A DNA stretch of 15,412 nucleotides. Source: JBMTVN01 sp046047235 (lineage in GTDB: Bacteria; Verrucomicrobiota; Verrucomicrobiia; Limisphaerales; JAHDYP01). This document shows positions 1-5,311 of this stretch, in pieces. The notes below the pieces were generated by a model. It had not been told where the DNA came from. It worked only from the letters and a program-made list of their open reading frames with translations, and did no database searches. The stretch lies in contig JBJOII010000103.1 in NCBI GenBank assembly GCA_046047235.1, forward strand, positions 1-15,412. Reading direction: 5' to 3'. Position 1 is the stretch's first letter; each line of letters begins with the position of its first letter. A program made the translations under genes and the position numbers.

Positions 1-352
1 GCGGTTCCGTTCATTGAAGCTTTGGTTTGTGTTGAGGTATTACGGGAAGGAAGGGTTGCGGCGGCATGTGCGGCATCATGTTCGGATGGCGGAGGAGTTT
101 GCAGGGTGGGTGAGGTCGAGTCCGGACTTTGAGCTCGTGGTGGAGCCGAGGTTAAGCCTTGTATGTTTTCGCAAGAACGGGAGTGACGAGCTGAACCGGG
201 ATTTACTGGAGTGGTTGAACCGGTCCGGACGCTTGTTCTTAACCCATACGATGCTTGGGGGGCGGTATGTGCTGCGGCTTTGTGTGGGGCAGTGGCGGAC
301 TGAGGAGAGGCATGTACGGGCGGCTTGGGAGGCGGTAAGCGCAGAGCGGTAA
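1..352 (+). CDS. Group II PLP-dependent amino-acid decarboxylase, C-terminal fragment (5' end outside window)
   Basis: The frame is open from base 2 to a TAA at 350-352, so the gene begins left of the window; the in-frame TTG at 14 is not a real start. The first residues read RFRSLKLWFVLRYYG, the signature of the C-terminal domain of aromatic-L-amino-acid, tyrosine and related group II decarboxylases. The later stretch LFLTHTMLGGRYVLRLCVGQ and the final AAW also fit that domain. These enzymes are cytoplasmic PLP-dependent dimers that remove the alpha-carboxyl group from an amino acid. The PLP-binding lysine and the substrate pocket lie outside the window, so the substrate cannot be told. About 116 of the usual 450-500 residues are visible. 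The last codons and the stop fall inside short CGGTAAG-type repeats (333-367), so the extreme C-terminus may be recently altered. The family call is firm and the specificity is open. Confidence 0.85.
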   Translation, partial: RFRSLKLWFVLRYYGKEGLRRHVRHHVRMAEEFAGWVRSSPDFELVVEPRLSLVCFRKNGSDELNRDLLEWLNRSGRLFLTHTMLGGRYVLRLCVGQWRTEERHVRAAWEAVSAER

Positions 353-367
353 GCGGTAAGAGGTAAG
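333..367. repeat. Short direct repeats around the decarboxylase stop codon (CGGTAAG type)
   Basis: CGGTAAG occurs at 333-339, 347-353 and 354-360, a variant AGGTAAG at 361-367, and another CGGTAAG at 474-480. A 13-base block, GGTAAGCGCAGAG, is present at 334-346 and again at 362-374. The copy at 347-353 supplies the TAA stop of the decarboxylase. The pattern looks like replication-slippage growth from the end of the gene into the intergenic region. No protein or RNA function is evident. Confidence 0.7.
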
Positions 368-382
368 CGCAGAGAGTTAAGA

Positions 383-438
383 GGGATATGGGATATGGGA
401 TATGGGATATGGGAGATGGGAGATGGGAGATGGGAGAG
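383..438. repeat. 7-bp tandem repeat array, eight units
   Basis: There are four perfect GGGATAT units (383-410), then three GGGAGAT units (411-431), then one GGGAGAG (432-438), all in phase at 7 bp. The units change in blocks, as expected if the array grew by local duplication of neighbouring copies. It lies between two genes whose 3' ends face each other (the decarboxylase on + and leuS on -), so it is unlikely to be a promoter element. Such arrays are often variable between strains. Confidence 0.9.
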
Positions 439-514
439 CGCTGAGGTCAGTTAGCAGTTGGCTGTGGGCTGAGCGGTAAGTCGGCAGGTTAGTATTTCGG
501 TTTATATTGGCCGC

Positions 515-598
515 TCTGGTCAGCGGGTGAGACTTGGTGCGCGGTATCCGTCTCGCTCTGCGAGCTACGCCTGGACAAGCCAGTCGCGCCTGACCAGA
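515..598. repeat. Long-range perfect inverted repeat with internal hairpins
   Basis: TCTGGTCAG at 515-523 is the exact reverse complement of CTGACCAGA at 590-598. Two smaller stems sit between the arms: CTCG/CGAG (552-555 with 561-564, loop of 5) and CTGG/CCAG (571-574 with 580-583, loop of 5). A competing pair, ATCCGTC (546-552) and GACGGAT (605-611), overlaps the outer stem. The arrangement could fold as a small three-way junction in RNA from either strand, or be a decayed repeat element. No known RNA family is recognised. Confidence 0.5.
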
Positions 599-659
599 CT
601 GCCGGACGGATGGCGCGTCATTGGGTCGTTTGATTTCGATGGCGTGAAAGCGCGGAGGG

Positions 660-675
660 CGTGTTCTGAAACACG
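660..675. other. Small perfect hairpin downstream of leuS
   Basis: CGTGTT (660-665) and AACACG (670-675) form a 6-bp stem with the loop CTGA. It lies 35 bases past the leuS stop on the - strand. No T-run follows on either strand, so this is not a standard intrinsic terminator, although it could protect the leuS 3' end. No better terminator for leuS is visible before the decarboxylase. Confidence 0.35.
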
Positions 676-709
676 GGGGCTCTGAAACTCTGGTTGGACC
701 GAGGGAGGG

Positions 710-3400
710 TTAGCCCACCACGATATTCACGAGGCGCTCGGGGACGACGATGATTTTGCGGATAGTTTTGCCATCGGTGAAGGCTTGGATTTTGGGCGAG
801 GCGAGGGCGGTTTTTTCGATCTCGGCCTGGGCGGTTTCGCGGGGGACGGTGATTTTATCGCGCAGCTTGCCGTTGACCTGGACGGGGAGTTCCAGGGTGT
901 CTTGAACAAGCAGGGAGGGGTCGTGTTTGGGCCAGGGTTGGTAAGGGAGCGGGATATTGGCGGCGTGGTTGGTGGCGGTGTGTTGTTGGAGTTTGGCCCA
1001 GAGTTCTTCCGTGAGGTGGGGAGCGAAGGGTTGGAGGAGGATGAGGAAGTCGCCGAGGATGCTGGCGGGTTTAGTGGACCAGGGGAGGGCTTCATTGACG
1101 AAGACCATGAGAGCTGAGACGGCGGTATTGAACCGGAGGTGGTCGAGGTCTTCCGTGACTTTCTTGATGCAGGTGTGGAGCGTGCGGAGCTGTTCCTTGT
1201 CGGGCTCGCTGTTTTGGATGGAGGCTTGGAGCCGGATGCAGTCAAGGGCTTCCGCGGACTGGGAGGGGTTGGCGGCGCAGTTTTGTTCGAATTCAGTTTC
1301 GGATGTTTCGTCGACGAAGAGGCGCCAGACGCGGCCGAGGAAGCGGTAGACGCCTTCAACGCCCTTGGTGTTCCAGGGCTTCACCATTTCGAGCGGGCCC
1401 ATGAACATTTCGTAGAGGCGGAAGGCATCGGCTCCGTATTCGGCGAGGATGTCGTCGGGATTGACGACGTTGCCGCGTGACTTGGACATCTTTTGTCCGT
1501 CCTGGCCGAGGATGAGGCCTTGGTTGACGAGCTTGAAGAAGGGTTCGGTGGTGGAGACGTGGCCGAGGTCGAAGAGGATTTTATGCCAGAAGCGGGCGTA
1601 GAGGAGGTGGAGTACGGCGTGTTCGGTGCCGCCGACGTAGAGGTCGATACCTGGGGTGGCGGAGGGGGTGGAGCCCATCCAGTAGGATTCCGTGGCGGGG
1701 TCGCAGAACCGGGTGGAGTTTTGGGAATCGAGGAAGCGGAGATAGTACCAGCAGCTGCCGGCCCACTGGGGCATGGTATTGGTTTCGCGGGTGGTATCCG
1801 GGCTGGCCTGGACCCAATCCTTGGCGCGGGCCAGGGGAGGTTCGCCGCTGGCGGTGGGTTTGTAGTCGGTGAGTTCGGGTGGGACCAGTGGCAGTTCGGA
1901 TTCGGGGAGGGCCTGATGCTGGTTGTTTTGCCAGAGGATGGGGAAAGGTTCGCCCCAATAGCGTTGGCGGCTGAAGAGCCAGTCACGGAGCTTGAAGTTG
2001 ATCCGGCGTTGTCCGACTTGTTTCTCCTCGAGCCAGTCGTTGATGCGCTTTTTTGCTTCCGGAGTGGAGAGGTCGTTGAGGAAGTCGGAGTTGATGCTGG
2101 TGCCATCATCGACGAAGCCGATGGATTCCTGGTTCTCAGGGGCTTGGACGACGATGCGAACGGGGAGGTTGAATTGCTGGGCGAACTCGAGGTCGCGCGA
2201 GTCGTGGGCGGGGACGGCCATGATGGCGCCGGTGCCATAGGAGGCGAGGACGTAGTCGGCGATCCAGATGGGGATTTGCTCCTGGTTGACGGGGTTGATG
2301 GCGTAGGAGCCGGTGAACACGCCGGTTTTTTCCTTGGCGAGGTCGGTGCGTTCGAGGTCGCTCTTGGCGGCGGCGGTCGTGCGGTAGTGGTTAACGGCTT
2401 CCTTTTGTTCGGCGGTGGTGAGTTGGTCGACGAGCGGGTGTTCCGGGGCGAGGACCATGTAGGTGGCGCCGAAGAGCGTGTCGGGTCGGGTGGTGAAGAC
2501 GGTGATGGATTCTCTTGATCCGGCGAGTTGGAAGCGGACTTCAGCGCCTTCGGATCGGCCGATCCAGTTACGCTGCATTTCCTTGAGCGAATCGCTCCAT
2601 TCGAGCGTATCGAGGTCCTGAAGCAGACGTTCGGCAAAGGCGGTGATGCGGAGCATCCACTGGCGCATGGGACGGCGAACGACGGGGAAACCTCCGACCT
2701 CGCTTTTGCCGTCCACGACTTCCTCATTAGCGAGGACGGTGCCGAGTTCTTCGCACCACCAGACGGGGGCCTCGGTGACGAAGGCGAGTCGGCGGGCATC
2801 GCGGTAGGCGCGCTGGTCGGCTTCGGAAGAGACGTTGTCGGGGTAGGTGATGGTGCTGATGGGCTCGGCCCGGTTTGTTTCGGGGTTGAACCAGGAGTTG
2901 TAGATCTGAAGGAAGATCCACTGGGTCCAGCGGAAGTATTTGGGATCCGTGGTGTCGACTTCGCGGGACCAGTCGTAGCTGAAGCCGAGCGACTGGATCT
3001 GCCGACGGAAGTTATTGATGTTCTGCTCGGTGGTGATGCGCGGGTGTTGTCCGGTTTTGACGGCGTATTGTTCTGCGGGGAGGCCGAAGGCGTCCCAGCC
3101 CATGGGATGGAGAACGTTGTAGCCGAGGGAGCGTCGGTAGCGGGCGAGGATGTCGGTGGCGGTGTAGCCCTCGGGGTGGCCGACATGGAGGCCGGCGCCG
3201 GAGGGATAGGGGAACATGTCGAGCAGGTAATACTTCGGGAGGTCGGCGCCCTTTTTATTGGGGTGGCGCTGGCCGGCGGGGTGGGAGGAGGGGATGGCTT
3301 CGCCGGGGTTCCAGGCCCGGAAGGATGCTTGATCGAGCCAGAGTTGCTGGAACTTGGGCTCGATGAGGTGGAACGGATATTGCCTGCGGATACTCGACAT
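710..3400 (-). CDS. leuS: Leucyl-tRNA synthetase (LeuRS, class I)
   Basis: This cytoplasmic enzyme charges tRNA-Leu with leucine in an ATP-dependent reaction. With the start at 3400 the protein has 896 residues, slightly longer than most bacterial LeuRS. Class I signatures are HVGH at about residues 72-75 (in YPSGAGLHVGHPEGYTATDI) and KMSKS at 637-641. The CP1 editing domain shows TTRPDTLFGATY near 303-314 and MAVPAHDSRD near 394-403, including the conserved editing aspartate. The C-terminal tRNA-binding segment starts with VNGKLRDK. A polar insertion of about 40 residues follows SWFNPETN near residue 170. The frame stays open upstream to 3652, but those 84 residues are translated from the 43-bp tandem repeat and have no counterpart in LeuRS, so I chose the ATG at 3400, just before YPFHLIEPKFQQLW. 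No Shine-Dalgarno sequence is visible. The coding strand is C-rich. Confidence 0.97.
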   Translation of the reverse strand: MSSIRRQYPFHLIEPKFQQLWLDQASFRAWNPGEAIPSSHPAGQRHPNKKGADLPKYYLLDMFPYPSGAGLHVGHPEGYTATDILARYRRSLGYNVLHPMGWDAFGLPAEQYAVKTGQHPRITTEQNINNFRRQIQSLGFSYDWSREVDTTDPKYFRWTQWIFLQIYNSWFNPETNRAEPISTITYPDNVSSEADQRAYRDARRLAFVTEAPVWWCEELGTVLANEEVVDGKSEVGGFPVVRRPMRQWMLRITAFAERLLQDLDTLEWSDSLKEMQRNWIGRSEGAEVRFQLAGSRESITVFTTRPDTLFGATYMVLAPEHPLVDQLTTAEQKEAVNHYRTTAAAKSDLERTDLAKEKTGVFTGSYAINPVNQEQIPIWIADYVLASYGTGAIMAVPAHDSRDLEFAQQFNLPVRIVVQAPENQESIGFVDDGTSINSDFLNDLSTPEAKKRINDWLEEKQVGQRRINFKLRDWLFSRQRYWGEPFPILWQNNQHQALPESELPLVPPELTDYKPTASGEPPLARAKDWVQASPDTTRETNTMPQWAGSCWYYLRFLDSQNSTRFCDPATESYWMGSTPSATPGIDLYVGGTEHAVLHLLYARFWHKILFDLGHVSTTEPFFKLVNQGLILGQDGQKMSKSRGNVVNPDDILAEYGADAFRLYEMFMGPLEMVKPWNTKGVEGVYRFLGRVWRLFVDETSETEFEQNCAANPSQSAEALDCIRLQASIQNSEPDKEQLRTLHTCIKKVTEDLDHLRFNTAVSALMVFVNEALPWSTKPASILGDFLILLQPFAPHLTEELWAKLQQHTATNHAANIPLPYQPWPKHDPSLLVQDTLELPVQVNGKLRDKITVPRETAQAEIEKTALASPKIQAFTDGKTIRKIIVVPERLVNIVVG

Positions 3401-3413
3401 AAAACGAACCGCG

Positions 3414-3442
3414 ATTGTGGGGGGCGGACTGGTTTGCGCCAA
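3414..3442 (-). promoter_or_regulatory. Candidate sigma70-type promoter for leuS
   Basis: Read on the - strand, TTGGCG (3437-3442) and CACAAT (3414-3419) are separated by exactly 17 bases. Each hexamer matches the consensus at four of six positions. The expected transcription start, near 3407, would leave a leader of only about 6 bases before the leuS ATG. The spacer contains a run of six C. The promoter lies between the gene and the 43-bp repeat array, which supports the start at 3400 rather than 3652. It is a by-eye match only. Confidence 0.35.
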
Positions 3443-3460
3443 GTGCAAAGCATTCCCACC

Positions 3461-3631
3461 GCGAAGGGATGTCGTTTCTGACCGCGAATGGACACGAATG
3501 GACGCGAAGGGATATTGCTTCTGACCGCGAATGGACGCTGATGGACGCGAAGGGATGTCGTTTCTGACCGCGAATGGACACGAATGGACGCGAAGGGATA
3601 TTGCTTCTAACCACGAATGGACGCGAATGAC
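3461..3631. repeat. 43-bp tandem repeat, four copies, alternating variants (86-bp higher-order unit)
   Basis: The copies lie at 3461-3503, 3504-3546, 3547-3589 and 3590-3631 (the last is one base short). Each unit is built from three 10-base modules, such as GCGAAGGGAT, GCGAATGGAC and ACGAATGGAC, plus a 13-base linker. Copies 1 and 3 are identical and carry GATGTCGTTTC, while copies 2 and 4 carry GATATTGCTTC, so the array looks like a duplication of an 86-bp pair. There are no unique spacers, so it is not a CRISPR array. Repeats of this GAATGGACACGAATGG type occur between genes in several bacterial phyla (from memory). The array sits upstream of leuS, and gene callers are likely to translate it as a false LeuRS N-terminus. 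Confidence 0.92.
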
Positions 3632-3692
3632 TGATGGGGTGGCCTCTGGCATTTGCCCTTTGGCTTGTTGTTCCTGACTCCCGACTGCTGAT

Positions 3693-3708
3693 CCGAAACT
3701 CTGTTCGG
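3693..3708. other. Short hairpin and G-run between divergent genes
   Basis: CCGAA (3693-3697) and TTCGG (3704-3708) form a 5-bp stem with a 6-base loop. A run of eight G (3707-3714) follows directly, just before the promoter of the lipoprotein gene. It has no T-tract and no obvious protein-binding symmetry beyond the stem. Its role is unknown and it may be chance. Confidence 0.25.
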
Positions 3709-3725
3709 GGGGGGTAGCGGGCGGC

Positions 3726-3753
3726 TTGACAGGGCATGGGGGGGCTGCATTCT
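3726..3753 (+). promoter_or_regulatory. Candidate promoter for the lipoprotein/DUF481 pair
   Basis: A perfect TTGACA -35 box lies at 3726-3731. Sixteen bases downstream is CATTCT (3748-3753), which keeps the two most conserved -10 positions (A at the second base, T at the last). The transcript would begin at or next to the ATG at 3760, so the mRNA may be leaderless. The ATG at 3736 falls inside the spacer, which argues against it as the start codon. The spacer contains a run of seven G (3738-3744). Confidence 0.45.
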
Positions 3754-3759
3754 AGCACG

Positions 3760-4401
3760 ATGCGAATTTTTTTAGGGCGGACGTTTTGTCTTTTGTCGGT
3801 CGCTGCGGTGGCTTGTGCGACTTCTGGTTGTGGTGGGGGAGACGGGGGGTCTTCCGGTTCTGCGGGAGCGGAGCAGGTTGAATCAGCGTCGCCTGTTGCT
3901 GCTTCGGGGGGTGCGAGGGAGGAGTCGAAGACGACCGTTCAGCGGGTGACGGAGGGGGTTCAGGGGGCGGTGAAGGCGGCGGAGGACACTGCGGCGAAGG
4001 CTCAGGAGGCGGCGGAGGAGAGTGTGGCGAAGGCTCAGGCCATGCTGGACCAGTTGAAGTCGGCGGTTTCGGAGAAGCGTTTGCAGGATGCCGGAGGGCT
4101 GCTGGAGCAGTTGTCGGGAGTGACGCTGGATGAGGAGCAGAAGCAGACGCTGGCGCAGTTGACGGAGGAATTGAAGAAGGTCTCGGGCGAGTTGGAGCAG
4201 GGTTTGGGTGAGTTGAAGGGTTTGGTGGTTGAGCAGAAGTATTCTGAGGCCATGGAGCTGGTGGGGAAGCTGGGTGACTACGAGTTGTCGCTGGAGCAGG
4301 AGACGATGTTCAACAACCTGAAGACACAGGTGCAGAAGATGATGGAGAGCCAGGCGGGGCAGGATGCCGTGAAGGCCGTGGGCAATTTGTTGGGGCGGTA
4401 G
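3760..4401 (+). CDS. Putative lipoprotein, alpha-helical, with an internal duplication
   Basis: I do not recognise a named family. From the ATG at 3760 the protein has 213 residues. Residues 1-23 look like an export signal ending in TSGC, and C24 is the likely lipidated cysteine. The residue at -3 is Thr rather than Leu, so the lipobox is weak, and C19 after AVA is an alternative. A low-complexity Gly/Ser/Ala linker runs to about residue 55, and the rest is predicted helical and rich in Glu, Gln, Lys and Ala. Residues 99-148 and 152-200 look like two copies of one unit: LKSAVSEKRLQDAGGLLEQL aligns with LKGLVVEQKYSEAMELVGKL. This suggests a helical-hairpin protein at the envelope. An earlier in-frame ATG at 3736 is rejected because it overlaps the promoter. 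The DUF481 gene follows after 46 bases with no terminator between them, so the two probably share a transcript. Confidence 0.75.
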   Translation: MRIFLGRTFCLLSVAAVACATSGCGGGDGGSSGSAGAEQVESASPVAASGGAREESKTTVQRVTEGVQGAVKAAEDTAAKAQEAAEESVAKAQAMLDQLKSAVSEKRLQDAGGLLEQLSGVTLDEEQKQTLAQLTEELKKVSGELEQGLGELKGLVVEQKYSEAMELVGKLGDYELSLEQETMFNNLKTQVQKMMESQAGQDAVKAVGNLLGR

Positions 4402-4447
4402 GACTGGCGGGGAAGTTTTTGGACAGAGTTTGGATAAACACAAAGAC

Positions 4448-5257
4448 ATGAAAATGAGATCGAATGTGAGATCGGGCTATCGCGCTGCGCTGGCGATGGC
4501 GTTGGGGCTTTTGCCCGTGGCTGGTGGTCTGGTGATGGCCGGGGATGAGCCGGCCAAGGATGGGGCTCCTCCGCCTGAGGAGAAGAAAGTGAAGTGGGAG
4601 TCGTCGGCGGGTTTGGCGGTTGCGGCAGCCACGGGTAACACGGAGAACCTGTTGTTTACGGCGAGTGTGGACACGCAGCATTTGGGCGAGAAGAACGAGT
4701 GGCGTTTTGGGGCTTCGGCCGGGTATGGGGAATCGAGGGCGGCGAATGATCCCAATGCGGAGATGGAGAAGAACACGGATTACATCCGGGGTTATGGGCA
4801 ATATGACCGTTTGCTGAGTGAGCGGTGGTATGCGTTGGTTCGGGTGGATGCGATGCAGGATTCCATTGCCGACATTGACTACCGTATTCCGGTGAGTGCG
4901 GGTGCGGGGTATTACTTCATCAAGGATTCGAAGTTCAAGCTGAGCGCGGATGCGGGTCCGGGCTATGTGTTTGAAAAGGTGGGGGGTGTGAGTGATGAGT
5001 ACGCAACGCTGCGTTTGGGCGAGCAGTTTGAATGGAAGATCAGCGAGGGGGCACGGTTGTGGCAGCGGGTGGATTATGTGCCTGAGTTGACCGACTTCGA
5101 GAACTACGTGGTGAACTTTGAGCTGGGTGCCGAGGCCAAGCTGATGGGGAACCTTTCCCTGCGGGCTTTGGCGGTCGACACCTACCGGAGCCAGCCGGCG
5201 CCGGGGCGTGAGGAGAATGACCTGAAGATCATGGCTGGCTTGAACTACAAGTTCTGA
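4448..5257 (+). CDS. DUF481-type outer-membrane beta-barrel protein (YdiY-like)
   Basis: The protein has 269 residues from the ATG at 4448. A signal peptide with positive residues (MKMRSNVRSGYR) and a hydrophobic core ends near VMA|GDE (31/32). A short Pro/Lys/Glu linker follows. The mature part starts KWESSAGLAVAAATGNTENL, the usual opening of DUF481 proteins, often annotated as salt-induced outer-membrane proteins. Alternating aromatic/polar strands continue to the end, which finishes NYKF with a terminal phenylalanine, as expected for insertion by the BAM complex. Its molecular function is not established; in other bacteria the family is linked to osmotic or envelope conditions. Alternative starts are the TTG at 4430 and the ATG at 4454. 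The 4448 and 4454 starts give a good signal peptide, and none of the three has a clear Shine-Dalgarno sequence. The gene follows the lipoprotein gene closely and ends 20 bases before a strong terminator. Confidence 0.88.
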   Translation: MKMRSNVRSGYRAALAMALGLLPVAGGLVMAGDEPAKDGAPPPEEKKVKWESSAGLAVAAATGNTENLLFTASVDTQHLGEKNEWRFGASAGYGESRAANDPNAEMEKNTDYIRGYGQYDRLLSERWYALVRVDAMQDSIADIDYRIPVSAGAGYYFIKDSKFKLSADAGPGYVFEKVGGVSDEYATLRLGEQFEWKISEGARLWQRVDYVPELTDFENYVVNFELGAEAKLMGNLSLRALAVDTYRSQPAPGREENDLKIMAGLNYKF

Positions 5258-5277
5258 TCCGGCACTGAGTTTTTTGG

Positions 5278-5311
5278 CGGGCGCGGGAGACTTTCTTCCG
5301 CGCCCGTTTTT
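5278..5311 (+). terminator. Intrinsic terminator of the lipoprotein/DUF481 operon
   Basis: CGGGCGCGG (5278-5286) pairs perfectly with CCGCGCCCG (5298-5306). The stem can extend inward by four more pairs, one of them G-U, to a 3-base loop at 5291-5293. Five T follow (5307-5311). On the - strand the stem is followed by CC and then A bases, so it does not serve the convergent gene. The last T is the first base of the opposite gene's stop triplet, so the two transcription units abut. Confidence 0.9.

Noticed and set aside
527..685. A 52-residue open frame starting at GTG 527 in the repeat-rich gap
   Set aside because: It has no Shine-Dalgarno site and no family resemblance, and it overlaps the inverted repeat. 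It is too short to trust in GC-rich DNA.
1493..2518. A long + strand open frame (341 residues) opposite leuS, with another at 2528-3481
   Set aside because: The composition is Gly/Asp/Glu/Val-rich and repetitive, as expected for the antisense of a biased gene. No start signal or family motif is seen, and leuS is certain.
3375..3383. GGATATTGC inside leuS codons 5-8 matches part of the 43-bp repeat (copies 2 and 4)
   Set aside because: Nine bases can match by chance, and the encoded QYPF is ordinary LeuRS N-terminal sequence, so the repeat has probably not invaded the gene.
1381..3495. A 704-residue open frame on the - strand overlapping leuS
   Set aside because: Its translation is almost all Ser, Pro, Thr and Ala, with no domain. 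It is the +1 shadow of the real LeuRS frame in C-rich coding DNA.
3461..3631. CRISPR array
   Set aside because: The 43-bp units are directly contiguous with no unique spacers, and no cas genes are present.
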